This document shows positions 44,613-53,925 of a stretch of DNA of 64,000 nt, in pieces; within the stretch, counting starts at the first letter, position 1; the number at the start of each line of letters is the position of its first letter. This DNA comes from Nakamurella alba (GTDB taxonomy: Bacteria; Actinomycetota; Actinomycetes; Mycobacteriales; Nakamurellaceae). Location: contig NZ_WLYK01000002.1 of assembly GCF_009707545.1 (NCBI RefSeq), positions 62,001-126,000 on the forward strand. The letters are read 5' to 3'. A model generated the notes under the pieces. It was not told the origin of the DNA. It did not search any database and saw nothing but the letters and a program-made list of their open reading frames with translations. Both the position numbers and the translations under genes were made by a program.

Positions 44613-45586
44613 CCACCCGGCCGACCTGGATCCTCGGTGCCGGCGGACTTCTCGGCGGCGCGGTGCGCCGTGCCGCGCTCGCGCGCCGGCTGCCGGTGCT
44701 CACCTCCGAGGTGCCGTGGACCGAGGCCGACCCGACCCGCCGGGTGCTGACCGGCGACATCGACCGGATGCTGGACGCCGGTGACGGCGGTTGGCGGATC
44801 GCCTGGTGCGCCGGCGGCGGGGTCACCGGTAGCACCGCGGAAGCGCTGCGACAGGAGGTGCGGGTCTTCCGGACCTTCCTGGACGACCTGGCCGCCCGCT
44901 CCGTCGGCACCCGGGGCAGCGTCTTCGTGGCCTCCTCCGCCGGAGCGCTCTACGCCGGCGCCGCCGGCGCGCCGTTCACCGAGCGGTCCGCGGTCGCCCC
45001 GCTGGCCCCCTACGGCCGGGCGAAGGTGGAGATGGAGCAGGCGGCCGACGACTTCGCCCGGCGCACCGGTCACCGGGTGGTGCTGGGCCGGATCGCGAAC
45101 CTCTACGGGCCGGGCCAGGACATGAACAAGGGCCAGGGCCTGGTGTCCCACCTGTGCCGGGCGCACCTGGAGCGCCGCCCGCTGTCGGTGTTCGTCCCGC
45201 TGGACACCGTGCGCGACTACCTCTTCGTCGACGACTGCGCCCGGATGGTGCTCGACCTGCTCGACCGGTGCGACACCGTCGCCGACAGCACCGTCACGAG
45301 CACAGTCGGCACCGACACCGGGAACCCTGGCGCCGTGGTGAAGATCCTCGCGTCCGGCCAGGGCACGACCATCGGCGCGCTGCTCGGGGAGTGCCGGCGG
45401 CTGTTCAAGCGCACCCCCAAGGTCGTTCTCGGGTCCTCGGACACCGCGCGGTTCCAGGCCCGCGACCTGCGTCTGCGGTCGGTGGTGTGGCCGGAGATCG
45501 ACCGGCGGCCGCTCACCACGCTGCCCGCCGGGATCGACGCGACCATCCGTGGCCTGCACCTGGCGACCTTCGCCGGCAGATGCTGA
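44609..45586 (+). CDS. NAD-dependent epimerase/dehydratase family protein
   Basis: 325 residues from a GTG at 44609 (GTGA overlap). Cofactor loop GAGGLLGGAV is at 9-18, catalytic SSAGALYAG (Ser) near 110-118, and YGRAK (Tyr-x3-Lys) near 136-140. RDYLFVDDCARMVLDLLD is typical of sugar epimerases of the SDR extended class. The short N-terminal Rossmann part and the WCAGGGVTGS segment differ from GalE/RmlD. It likely modifies the nucleotide sugar used by the neighbouring glycosyltransferase. Confidence 0.85.
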   Translation: MTTRPTWILGAGGLLGGAVRRAALARRLPVLTSEVPWTEADPTRRVLTGDIDRMLDAGDGGWRIAWCAGGGVTGSTAEALRQEVRVFRTFLDDLAARSVGTRGSVFVASSAGALYAGAAGAPFTERSAVAPLAPYGRAKVEMEQAADDFARRTGHRVVLGRIANLYGPGQDMNKGQGLVSHLCRAHLERRPLSVFVPLDTVRDYLFVDDCARMVLDLLDRCDTVADSTVTSTVGTDTGNPGAVVKILASGQGTTIGALLGECRRLFKRTPKVVLGSSDTARFQARDLRLRSVVWPEIDRRPLTTLPAGIDATIRGLHLATFAGRC

Positions 45587-47517
45587 CCCCCGACACCGAG
45601 CTCCGGCAGCCCACCGCCGGAGCCGATCCCTGGCGCGCGCGGTGGGCACGCTCCGACCTCCGCCACTACCTCGCCGCCGGCGCGATCGCCACCGCGGTGG
45701 CGATCGTCTACCTGCGCCTGTGGGAGGCGCGCTGGTCGGTGCCGTTCTACTACTCCGGCGACGCGGTGGCCTCGCTCGCCCACGTGAAGACCACCCTGCA
45801 GACCGGGTGGTACGAGTACCAGCCGGATCTCGGCGCCCCCTACGGCCAGCACTACTCCGACTACCCGCTCTCCGACGACCTGCACCCGGCGCTGTTCAAG
45901 GTGTTCGGGCTGTTCACCGGCAACGCCCCGGTGGTCTTCAACCTGTACTACGTCATCGGTTTCCCGCTGGCGGCGCTGACCGCCCTGTGGTTCCTGCGCC
46001 GGTGCGGGCTGCGCGGGTTCACCGCCGTCGCGCTGGCCACCCTGTTCGCGGTGGCGCCGTACCACTTCGTCCGCAACGAGAACCACCTGTACCTGGCGTC
46101 ATACTGGGCGGTCCCGCTCGGCCTCGGCGTGGTGCTGGACGCGCTGCGCGGGCGGCCGCTGTGGGGCCGGCGGGCCGGGGCACCCCGGGTGCTCGACGTG
46201 CTGACCGGCCGCGGTGCCGGCACGGTCCTGATGCTCGTCCTGGTCACCCTGTCGTCGGCCTACTACGGGCTGTTCACCGTGGTGCTGCTGATCCCCGCGG
46301 TGATCGCCGGTGCCATCCGCACCCGGGACCTGCGGCGCACCCTCGGCGGGGTGGCGGCCGTGGTGCTGATCGGCGTGGTCGAGTTCCTGGCGATGCTGCC
46401 GGACCGGATCTACGCCGCGGCCAACGGTGCCGACACCGGGGCCCTCACCCGGCAGCCGTCCGAGGCGATGACGCTGGCGTTCAAGATCATCGCGCTGGTG
46501 CTGCCCGCGCCCGGCCACCCGGTCGACTCGCTCGCGGCACTGCGCGAGAAGTACATCACCAACTTCCCGTACAGCTCCGAGCTGCCGGCGCTGGGCACCA
46601 TCGCCTCCGTCGGGTTCGTCGCACTGCTGCTGCTGCCGCTGGTCCGGGCCGCCGGGCCGCGGCCGGCGGGCGAACGCCGGACGTCCCCGCGCCGCCGCAC
46701 CCTCACCGACCTGGCGCTGCTCACCTGGGTCGGGGTGCTGGCCGGCACCTTCGGCGGGCTGGGCACGCTGATCGCCGTCTTCGTCACCGACAACATCCGC
46801 GGCTGGAACCGGCTGTCCATCTTCCTGATGCTGCTCGGGCTGGCCGCGGCCGGCCTGGCGTCGGACGCGGTGGCCGACCGGTGGGCACGCCGCGTCCGGG
46901 CCGACGATCCCGGTCCCGGCCGTCAGGCCACCCGGCGGATCACCGCCGCCGGCCTGGCCGCTGCCCTGCTCATCGTTGGCGTCGGCGACCAGGACCTCAC
47001 GATCACCGTGCCGCCGTACGCGCAGGCACAGACCGCCTGGGACAACGATGCGCAGTTCGTCGCCGCCCTGGAACAGCGGCTGCCCGAGGGGGCGATGATC
47101 TTCCAGCTGCCGTACCGGGCCTTCCCGGAATCGGAGCCGCTGAACGGGATCCCGGAGGCCGACCAGCTCCGGCTGTGGCTGCACTCGGACACGCTGCGCT
47201 GGTCGGCGGGCGGCATCAAGGGCCGGCCGCAGACCGACTGGCCGTCGATGGTCGTGTCCGAGGGCACCTCGACGATGACGACGGACCTGGTGTCCCTCGG
47301 CTTCGCCGGGATCGTGGTGGACCGCTTCTCCTACCAGGACGGCGCCGCCGCGCTGGAACGCGGGCTGCAGCAGGTGCTCGGCGATCCGGTCCTGAACAGC
47401 CCGGACAACCGGTACGCCTTCTACGATCTCGCTCCCGTCGCGGGACCGGGCGGACCGGCCGGCGATGCCGCGCAGCGGGCCGCCCGCGCCGCCGAGATCC
47501 TGGGCAGCGGCCGATGA
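45580..47517 (+). CDS. GT-C-like polytopic membrane protein, paralogue 1
   Basis: 645 residues from an ATG overlapping the previous stop by 7 bases. About 10-12 membrane helices occupy 30-500, followed by a roughly 150-residue soluble domain. First periplasmic loop: FYYSGDAVASLAHVKTTLQT, then DYPLSDDLHPALFK; an acidic pair in this loop is the usual GT-C catalytic site. The end region HSDTLRWSAGGIKGRPQTDW is nearly the same in the next gene. Expected role: transfer of a sugar from a polyprenyl-phosphate carrier to an outer glycan or protein. Confidence 0.8.
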   Translation: MLTPDTELRQPTAGADPWRARWARSDLRHYLAAGAIATAVAIVYLRLWEARWSVPFYYSGDAVASLAHVKTTLQTGWYEYQPDLGAPYGQHYSDYPLSDDLHPALFKVFGLFTGNAPVVFNLYYVIGFPLAALTALWFLRRCGLRGFTAVALATLFAVAPYHFVRNENHLYLASYWAVPLGLGVVLDALRGRPLWGRRAGAPRVLDVLTGRGAGTVLMLVLVTLSSAYYGLFTVVLLIPAVIAGAIRTRDLRRTLGGVAAVVLIGVVEFLAMLPDRIYAAANGADTGALTRQPSEAMTLAFKIIALVLPAPGHPVDSLAALREKYITNFPYSSELPALGTIASVGFVALLLLPLVRAAGPRPAGERRTSPRRRTLTDLALLTWVGVLAGTFGGLGTLIAVFVTDNIRGWNRLSIFLMLLGLAAAGLASDAVADRWARRVRADDPGPGRQATRRITAAGLAAALLIVGVGDQDLTITVPPYAQAQTAWDNDAQFVAALEQRLPEGAMIFQLPYRAFPESEPLNGIPEADQLRLWLHSDTLRWSAGGIKGRPQTDWPSMVVSEGTSTMTTDLVSLGFAGIVVDRFSYQDGAAALERGLQQVLGDPVLNSPDNRYAFYDLAPVAGPGGPAGDAAQRAARAAEILGSGR

Positions 47518-49472
47518 GCGCGACCGCGATCCCGGAGCGGGTGGACCTGCCGGCGGAGAACCGCTGGGTGCGGCTGCTCCGCCGGGCGATGCCCTACCTG
47601 ACCTCGGCGGTGCTGAGCACGGCCGCCTTCGCGATCATCACCCGCTGGTGGCGGGGCGACTGGTCGATCCCCTACTACTACGGGCTCGACTCGGTCAGCA
47701 GCGCCGGCCACTTCCGCACGGTGCTGGAGACCGGCTGGTACGAGTTCCAGCCCCGGCTGGGCTGGCCGTACGGCCAGCGGTACCACGACTACCCGTTCTC
47801 CGACGACCTGCAGCCGTTCATCATCAAGATGTTCGGCTGGATCGGGTTCTCCGCCGACTCCTGGCCGCTGGTCTTCAACATCTACTACGTGCTCGGCTAC
47901 CCGCTGGCCGGCATGGCCGCGGTGTTCTTCTTCCGCCGCTGCGGGATGGCCGTGCCGCTCGCCGTGGCGCTGTCGGTGCTGTTCTCCGTCTCGCCGTACC
48001 ACTTCTACCGCAACGAGACCCACTTCTTCCTCGGCGAGTACTGGCTGCTGCCACCGGCGATGTGGATCGTGCTGAGAGTGCTGCAGGGCCGGCCGATCTG
48101 GGGCCTGCGCCGCTTCCGCACCCCGCCCCGCTGGGACGGCCGGGCACCCTGGCTGACCCCGGTGGCCGGGGCGGTCACCGGCCGGGGCGCGGTCACCACG
48201 GCCATCCTGGTGCTGGTGGTGCTGTCCGGCGCCTACTACGCGGTGTTCACCGGTTTCCTGCTCGGCGCGGCCACCGTGTTCGCCCTGCTGCGGCGACGGG
48301 ACATGCGCCGGTTCGGCGGCGCGGTGGTGGCCGGGGTGCTGGTGGTCATCACCACCGCGGCGCCGATGGTGCCGGACTTCCTGCACCTGGCCGCCTTCGG
48401 CAACAACCCGGGCGCGCTGGGCCGCGACCCCTACGGCGCCGAGCTGTACGCGCTGACGCTGTCCGAGCTGCTGCTGCCGGCGACCGGCCACCCGATCAGC
48501 TCCTGGGCCGAGCTGCGGGACAACTTCAACACCGACTTCCCGTACGGCGACGAGGCCCCCGCCCTCGGCACGGTGGCCGCGATCGGTTTCCTGCTGCTGC
48601 TCGGAGTGCTGGCGCTGATCCTGATCGGCCGCTGGAACCGGGCGCCGAAGGACTCCGCCCAGCGCCGCCGTGGGGTGGTGCTCGGCCAGCTCGCCGTGCT
48701 CGCCTGGTCCGGCTTCCTGATGGCCACCACCGGCGGCCTCGGGTCCTTCATCGAGCTGGCCGGCACCGACAGCATCCGCGGCTGGAACCGGATGTCGATC
48801 TTCATCATGCTGTTCTCGCTGGCCGCGGTCGGGCTGCTGCTGCAGGGTCTGGCCACCCGGGTCCGCCGGCGCACCGGTCGGGCGCTGGTGCCGCTGCTGG
48901 CCACCGTGGTGCTGGTGGCCGGCACCGCCGACCAGTCGCTGGACTCGGCGATCCCGCAGTACGAGGCGGCGCAGAGCAACTGGCTTGCCGAGCAGTCCTT
49001 CGTCGACGCGATCGAGGCGCTGCAGCCCGGCGGCGCGATCTTCCAGGTGCCGTACATGGCCTGGCCGGAGTCCAACGCCCTGCACTGGGCGACCACCAAC
49101 GACGTGCTGCGGCTGTACCTGCACAGCTCGACGCTGCGCTGGTCCGAGGGCGGCATCAAGGGCCGGCCGGAGACGGAGTGGTCCTGGTTCGTCAGCCAGG
49201 AGCAGCCCGAGGACATGGTCCGGGACATCGCGATCGTCGGGTTCACCGGCATCGTCGTCGACCGGTACGCCACCCCGGACAACGGGGCGGAGATCGAGAA
49301 CGGGCTCGAGCCGCTGCTCGGCGCGCCGACCCTGGTCTCGTCCAACGGCCGGTACTCGTTCATCCCGCTGGGCACCGCCGGGCAGCAGGTGCTGCTGTCG
49401 ATGACCGAGCAGGAGCGGGCGGCCGAGGCCGACCGCATCACCCGCGGCGCGAGCACCGCTCCCCCGGGCTGA
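47514..49472 (+). CDS. GT-C-like polytopic membrane protein, paralogue 2
   Basis: 652 residues from an ATG overlapping paralogue 1 (ATGA). Same architecture: PYYYGLDSVSSAGHFRTVLE, HDYPFSDDLQPFIIKMFG, many helices and HSSTLRWSEGGIKGRPETEW in the soluble tail. The pair arose by tandem duplication and has diverged greatly, so the two may use different acceptors. The stop codon lies in a 16-bp motif (CCGGGCTGAG...) repeated three times to 49505. Confidence 0.8.
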   Translation: MSATAIPERVDLPAENRWVRLLRRAMPYLTSAVLSTAAFAIITRWWRGDWSIPYYYGLDSVSSAGHFRTVLETGWYEFQPRLGWPYGQRYHDYPFSDDLQPFIIKMFGWIGFSADSWPLVFNIYYVLGYPLAGMAAVFFFRRCGMAVPLAVALSVLFSVSPYHFYRNETHFFLGEYWLLPPAMWIVLRVLQGRPIWGLRRFRTPPRWDGRAPWLTPVAGAVTGRGAVTTAILVLVVLSGAYYAVFTGFLLGAATVFALLRRRDMRRFGGAVVAGVLVVITTAAPMVPDFLHLAAFGNNPGALGRDPYGAELYALTLSELLLPATGHPISSWAELRDNFNTDFPYGDEAPALGTVAAIGFLLLLGVLALILIGRWNRAPKDSAQRRRGVVLGQLAVLAWSGFLMATTGGLGSFIELAGTDSIRGWNRMSIFIMLFSLAAVGLLLQGLATRVRRRTGRALVPLLATVVLVAGTADQSLDSAIPQYEAAQSNWLAEQSFVDAIEALQPGGAIFQVPYMAWPESNALHWATTNDVLRLYLHSSTLRWSEGGIKGRPETEWSWFVSQEQPEDMVRDIAIVGFTGIVVDRYATPDNGAEIENGLEPLLGAPTLVSSNGRYSFIPLGTAGQQVLLSMTEQERAAEADRITRGASTAPPG

Positions 49473-49505
49473 GTGCGGCCGGGCTGAGCGCGGCCGGGCT
49501 GAGCG
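49466..49505. repeat. Short tandem repeat spanning a stop codon
   Basis: CCGGGCTGAGTGCGG, CCGGGCTGAGCGCGG and CCGGGCTGAGCGGGA follow one another. The first contains the stop of the second GT-C-like gene, and each later unit repeats an in-frame-looking TGA. Confidence 0.7.
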
Positions 49506-49539
49506 GGACGAGAACTGCTGGACGAGGAACGGAGTGTGC

Positions 49540-50118
49540 ATGGCGGAGCCGGAGCGCGGGCCGCTGCTGCTGCTGCTCGACCAGCGGGTGGCGTTCGTCC
49601 TCGTCGGGGCCTTCAACACGGCGTTCAGCTTCGCCGTCTTCACCGCGCTGGATCTCTGGTGGCACACCTGGGTGCAGCTGGAACTGCTGATCGCGCAACA
49701 GTCCTCGCTGGTGACGGCGTTCGTGCTGCACCGCCGCTTCGTGTTCCGGGTGCGCGGTCACGTGGCGCGGGACTTCCTGCGGTTCGAACTGGTGCAGATC
49801 ACCTCGCTGCTGCTGAACCTGGCACTGATCACCGTGCTGGTCGACCTCGCCGGGCTGCCCGCGCTGCCGTCGCAGGCCGGGGTGACCGTGCTGCTGGTGC
49901 TGCTCAGCTTCTTCGGCCACCGGGACTTCTCCTTCCGCCGGACCGACCAGGAGAAGGCCGCCCAGCACAACGCGGCTCAGCCGGAGGGCGCGGAGGACAC
50001 GCACCGGGCGGCGGTGCCCGGTGCGCAGCACCACGAGGACTCCCCCTCGCTCCCGACCACCGCCGAGATGCCCACCACGCTCGGCGATCCGCAGCGCCTG
50101 CCGGGTGAGCGGCCATGA
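49540..50118 (+). CDS. GtrA family membrane protein
   Basis: 192 residues from the ATG at 49540 (GGAG 5 bases upstream; GTG 49534 is less likely). Four helices: FVLVGAFNTAFSFAVFTAL, ELLIAQQSSLVTAFVLHRRF, VQITSLLLNLALITVLVDLA and VLLVLLSFFGHRDFSFRR, with the family's conserved R(F/Y)xFR-type ends. GtrA proteins are proposed to move polyprenyl-phosphate-linked sugars across the membrane. A 50-residue polar tail is unusual. With the GtrB-like and GT-C-like genes it completes a three-part set. Confidence 0.9.
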   Translation: MAEPERGPLLLLLDQRVAFVLVGAFNTAFSFAVFTALDLWWHTWVQLELLIAQQSSLVTAFVLHRRFVFRVRGHVARDFLRFELVQITSLLLNLALITVLVDLAGLPALPSQAGVTVLLVLLSFFGHRDFSFRRTDQEKAAQHNAAQPEGAEDTHRAAVPGAQHHEDSPSLPTTAEMPTTLGDPQRLPGERP

Positions 50119-51116
50119 GCCCGCCGATCCCGGAGGAGCCCACAGTGCCGGAGGATCCCGCAGTGCCGGAGGAGCCCGCAGTGCCGGAGGTGCACAACGG
50201 ACCGGACGTGCCGCAGGTGACCGGCACGGGGCAGGGGCCGGACGAGCGTCGGGACGCAGCACCGGACACGGCGGGGTCGGCCGCGGCGCCCGTCACGGTG
50301 TCCGTGGTGGTGCCGACGTACAACAACGCCGCGCACGTGCAGGCGGCGATCGACTCGATCCTGGCGCAGACCTTCACCGACTTCGAGCTGATCATCTCCG
50401 ACCACAGCTCCACCGACGGCACCTGGGACCTGCTGCAGGACTACACCGCCGACGCCCGGGTCCGGCTGCAGCAGGTGCCGCAGGGCGGCGGCGCCCCGGC
50501 GAACTGGAAGGCCGTGACGGAGCCGGCCACCGGGGAGTACCTGAAGCTGGTCTGCGGCGACGACCTGATCCATCCGGACGCGCTGCAGGAACAGGTGGCC
50601 GCGCTGGCCGCGCACCCGTCCGCGGTGCTGTCCGCGTCGCTGCGCGACATCGTCGACGAGGCCGGCCGCCCGGTGGTCCGCGCCCGCGGCCTCCAGGGGC
50701 TGGACGGGCTGGTCGACGGCCGGGAGGCGGTGCGGCGCACGGTACGGGCCGGCACCAACGTGTTCGGCGAGCCCGGCTGCGTGCTGTTCCGCCGGTCGGT
50801 GCTGATGGAGTCCGGCGGCTGGGACGACCGCTCCCCCTACCTGATCGACCAGGCCACCTGCGCCCGGGTGGCGCTGCGCGGGTCGATGGTCGCGGTGCGG
50901 CGGTCGCTCGCCGGGTTCCGGATCAGCGCCCAGCAGTGGAGTGTCGCGCTGGCCGCCACCCAGGCCGAGCACGCGGCCGCCTTCCACCACCGGATCGCGG
51001 CGGAGAACCCGGGCCTGCTGACCCGCGGGGACGTGCTGCTCGGCGATGCCCGGGCCTGGTTGATGGCCGTGAAGCGCCGTGCCGCCTACCTCTGGCTGCG
51101 CCGCCGGATGGGCTGA
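50115..51116 (+). CDS. Family 2 glycosyltransferase
   Basis: 333 residues from an ATG overlapping gtrA's stop. The first 60 residues are a Pro/Glu-rich repeat (PEEPTVPEDPAVPEEPAVPE) encoded by near-identical 18-bp units. The GT-A domain follows: VSVVVPTYNNAAHVQAAIDS, LIISDHSSTDGTWDLL (the usual Asp-Asp is replaced by Ser-Asp-His) and YLKLVCGDDLIHPDAL with the metal-binding Asp pair. No membrane helices. It should extend a lipid-linked glycan in the cytoplasm. Confidence 0.9.
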   Translation: MSPPIPEEPTVPEDPAVPEEPAVPEVHNGPDVPQVTGTGQGPDERRDAAPDTAGSAAAPVTVSVVVPTYNNAAHVQAAIDSILAQTFTDFELIISDHSSTDGTWDLLQDYTADARVRLQQVPQGGGAPANWKAVTEPATGEYLKLVCGDDLIHPDALQEQVAALAAHPSAVLSASLRDIVDEAGRPVVRARGLQGLDGLVDGREAVRRTVRAGTNVFGEPGCVLFRRSVLMESGGWDDRSPYLIDQATCARVALRGSMVAVRRSLAGFRISAQQWSVALAATQAEHAAAFHHRIAAENPGLLTRGDVLLGDARAWLMAVKRRAAYLWLRRRMG

Positions 51117-51286
51117 CGGCGGCCGCGAACGAGCCGGGAACGGGACATCGGCAGCGAACCGGACTTCCGTCCCACCGGTCCCACGCGACACACCGGTCAC
51201 GTCCGACCTGCCCTGTCACCACCGGGTTACGGTCGGGCACCGGCGGCGCACCGGACACGTCGCCTTCGCCAGGACGGACTTTCCCG

Positions 51287-51493
51287 ATGGGTCGCATCGA
51301 CGTCGCCAAGATCCTCGACCGGGCGTTGTCCCGGAACCCCGCCTGCCACGTCCCGGGGGCGGTGCGCTCGCCGATGGACGACCTGGGCACCCAGGTGATC
51401 CCCCGCCGGGTCATCGACCAGTGCGAGAAGTCGGCGGCCCGGCTCGTCGGCCACCCGTGCCGGAGCGTCGCCCCGCATCGCACTCCCGCCTGA
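51287..51493 (+). CDS. Possible small protein of 68 residues
   Basis: A reading frame from ATG 51287 starts MGRIDVAKILDRALSRNPAC and contains VIPRRVIDQCEKSAARLVGH. Third positions are almost all G or C for the first 55 codons, unlike a random frame, and the peptide is a normal basic soluble one with three cysteines. AGGACGGA lies 9 bases upstream as a weak ribosome site. I recognise no family. The rest of 51117-51530 holds no other signal than a GGGAC/GTCCC dyad at 51142-51173. Confidence 0.45.
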   Translation: MGRIDVAKILDRALSRNPACHVPGAVRSPMDDLGTQVIPRRVIDQCEKSAARLVGHPCRSVAPHRTPA

Positions 51494-51530
51494 GAGAGCG
51501 CGACGGACCGCCCGATCGGACCGCCCGGAC

Positions 51531-52604
51531 TCAGGTCGCGGCCGGTTCCGGCGCGGCCTCCCGCGGCCGCCGGATCCACCGGCGCGGCCGGTCGATGATC
51601 AGCGCCAGCACCAGCAACGCGGCGTGGAACACCTGCGACGCATACGATGTCACGTTCGCCAGCGACATCCCGTTGTCGACGATCGAGATCGTCAGCAGCG
51701 CCAGCATGGTGCCGGGCACCGAGGCCCAGCCACCCGACATCCGGGCTCCGCCGAGCAGCACCGCGGTGACCACGGTCAGCTCGATACCCAGGGCCGCGGT
51801 CGGCAGACCGGTCCCGAGCTGCGAGGTGCGGATCAACCCGACCAGCGCCGCGGCCAGACCGGACACCACGAACAGCCCGATCACCCAGCGCCGCTCGGGC
51901 CAACGGTCCAGCCGCCCGACCGCCGGCATCATCCCGATCCGGCGGCTGCGCCGGCCGACCGCGGACCTGGCCAGCAGCAGCCCGGCCACCAGCACCACCA
52001 CGAAGATCAGCGTGGGCAGCCCGATGCCGAGGAACGGCCGGGTGTTGCCCAGGGCCCGGAACCCCGGCAGCGAGATGGCCAGCCCGCTCGGGATCAGGTA
52101 GGCGAGCCCACGCAACAGGGACATCGCGGCGAAGGTCATCGCAATGCTGTTCACCTCGGCGACCGTCACCAGCAGGCCGTTGATCAACCCGATGAGCAGG
52201 CCGGTGAGCACGGCCAGCAGCACCGCGACCACCATCCCGGATCCCGGCGCGGTGCCGGCCAGCACGATCCCGGTGAACGCGGCGGCGGCCCCGACCGACA
52301 GGTCGACGTGCCCGCTCATCATCAGGAAGGTGGCCGGCACGGCCAGCAGCCCGGCCAGCGCGACGTCCTCCATCAGGTTGACCAGGTTGTCGCCCGACAG
52401 GAAGTACGGGCTGGAGAACGAGAAGGCGACGGCGGCGAGCACGGCGCTGGCGGCGAGCAGCATCGTGGTCAGCGAGCGGCGCCGGCGGCGCACCCGACCG
52501 GCCGCGGAGGTCACCGCGGCACCGGCACCCGGTGTGCCGACGGTCGTGCCGGCTGCGTCGGACTCCGCGGTGGGCAGGGTGGGAACGGCGGTGCGGTCGG
52601 TCAT
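51531..52604 (-). CDS. RbsC-type sugar ABC transporter permease
   Basis: 357 residues from an ATG overlapping the binding-protein stop (ATGA). After a 45-residue Arg-rich start come about nine helices. Family marks are LSGDNLVNLMEDVALAGLLA, ATFLMMSGHVDLSVGAAAAF (conserved GxDLSVG) and ALGIELTVVTAVLLGGARMSGG (GIELxxIAAVVLGG-type loop contacting the ATPase). It belongs to the ribose/xylose/inositol importer permeases. No ATPase gene adjoins it. Confidence 0.92.
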   Translation of the reverse strand: MTDRTAVPTLPTAESDAAGTTVGTPGAGAAVTSAAGRVRRRRRSLTTMLLAASAVLAAVAFSFSSPYFLSGDNLVNLMEDVALAGLLAVPATFLMMSGHVDLSVGAAAAFTGIVLAGTAPGSGMVVAVLLAVLTGLLIGLINGLLVTVAEVNSIAMTFAAMSLLRGLAYLIPSGLAISLPGFRALGNTRPFLGIGLPTLIFVVVLVAGLLLARSAVGRRSRRIGMMPAVGRLDRWPERRWVIGLFVVSGLAAALVGLIRTSQLGTGLPTAALGIELTVVTAVLLGGARMSGGWASVPGTMLALLTISIVDNGMSLANVTSYASQVFHAALLVLALIIDRPRRWIRRPREAAPEPAAT

Positions 52605-53788
52605 GGTCCGGCACACTCCTGCACGTCGTAGACCTTCCGGAGGGAACCCGCCGACAGCAGTGCGGTGTCGACGAGGATCCGTTCCGGCACCGACTCCCCG
52701 TGCAGCAGGTCGAGCACGGTCGGCACCACCACCTCGCCGTAGCGCTCCGGGAAGAGCGCGGCGTCGCCGATCCAGTCCGGGTCGGTGGTGATGGCGCACC
52801 AGGCGCGCTGGTCGGCGCCGATCGCCCCGATCACCACGTGGTCGTCGCCACCCTCCGGGATCGCGGCGACCGCGCCCAGGGCGGCACCGTCGTTGACCGC
52901 CGCCACGATCACGTCGGCGTCGGCCGGCACCCCGGTGAGCACGGTGGCGAAGGCCTCGTAGGCGACGTCCTGGGTGCCGGCGTCCAGCACGGTCGGGGTG
53001 ATCCCCACCCCCGGGCACTGGGCCTGCCAGCCGTCCAGCACCCCGGCGATCCGGGCCGCGGTGGAACCGGGGGACGCCGGGTCGGCGAGCAGCACCCAGG
53101 CCGCCGGCCGGCAGCCGGCGGCCACCCGCGCGCGGAGCCCGAGGGCCACCCCGAGCAGCCGGCCGGCCCGCACGTCGTCGGCGCCCACCGCGGTGCTCTG
53201 GCAGGGCAACGGGTCGGACCCGATGACCACCAGCGGGACCTCCTGGGGACCCGCGTCGCACAGCACGTCGCGGAGGTCGCCCGGCGGCCGCAGCACGATC
53301 CACCCGTCCACCTGCTGGGTGGCGAGCCGGCGGGCGCAGTCCAGCACCAGGCCCGGGTCGGCGCCGGCGTCGCAGACCGTCAGTTCCGCGCCGGCCAGGT
53401 CCGCCTGCTCGATCACCGAGTCGGTGACCGCCCGGTCGAAGGCGTCGGAGCCGGCCGACGAGATCAGCCCCAGCCGGACACCGGTGGCCGAGTCCGGGTC
53501 CGGGGTGCGGAACGGCACCGTGCTGCCCGGTGCCGACCACCAGGTGGTCGGCGTCGGCGTCGTCGTCCCGGTGGTCTCTCCCGTGGTCGCAGTGGGTCCT
53601 GCGGTGCCGTCCGTTCCGTCCGTGGCGGTGGTGGATGTGGTCCCCGTGCTGCCCGGGCCGGTCGACGGATCGGCACCGGTGCCCGTGGTGCACGCGGCCG
53701 ACAGCATGGCGACGACCACCGCGCAGCCGATCAGCCGGGTGCGACGGCGCTCACCGCGGCGGTAGGCCGGGCGGCCGATCGGGAACAC
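52601..53788 (-). CDS. Sugar-binding lipoprotein of the ABC importer
   Basis: 395 residues from a GTG at 53788, chosen because GGAGG lies 8 bases upstream. The signal peptide has an Arg-rich start, a hydrophobic LIGCAVVVAMLSAAC and lipid-modified Cys33. A Thr/Gly/Ser-rich linker (about 34-85) would cross the wall. The periplasmic-binding-protein I fold follows: VRLGLISSAGSDAFDRAVTD, LATQQVDGWIVLRP, VPLVVIGSDPLPCQSTAVGA and DVIVAAVNDGAALGAVAAIP. It is coupled to the permease and divergent from the GH76 gene. Confidence 0.9.
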   Translation of the reverse strand: MFPIGRPAYRRGERRRTRLIGCAVVVAMLSAACTTGTGADPSTGPGSTGTTSTTATDGTDGTAGPTATTGETTGTTTPTPTTWWSAPGSTVPFRTPDPDSATGVRLGLISSAGSDAFDRAVTDSVIEQADLAGAELTVCDAGADPGLVLDCARRLATQQVDGWIVLRPPGDLRDVLCDAGPQEVPLVVIGSDPLPCQSTAVGADDVRAGRLLGVALGLRARVAAGCRPAAWVLLADPASPGSTAARIAGVLDGWQAQCPGVGITPTVLDAGTQDVAYEAFATVLTGVPADADVIVAAVNDGAALGAVAAIPEGGDDHVVIGAIGADQRAWCAITTDPDWIGDAALFPERYGEVVVPTVLDLLHGESVPERILVDTALLSAGSLRKVYDVQECAGP

Positions 53789-53925
53789 TGGGATCACCTC
53801 CGTGTGCGGTGCGGTCCAGTCTTCCGTACCCGACGGGGCCGCCGCTGCACCCCCGAGAGACCAGCACGACACCTGCCCGAGAGACCTGACAACACCTGCG
53901 AGAGCCGCCGGAGGATCGAGATCAC

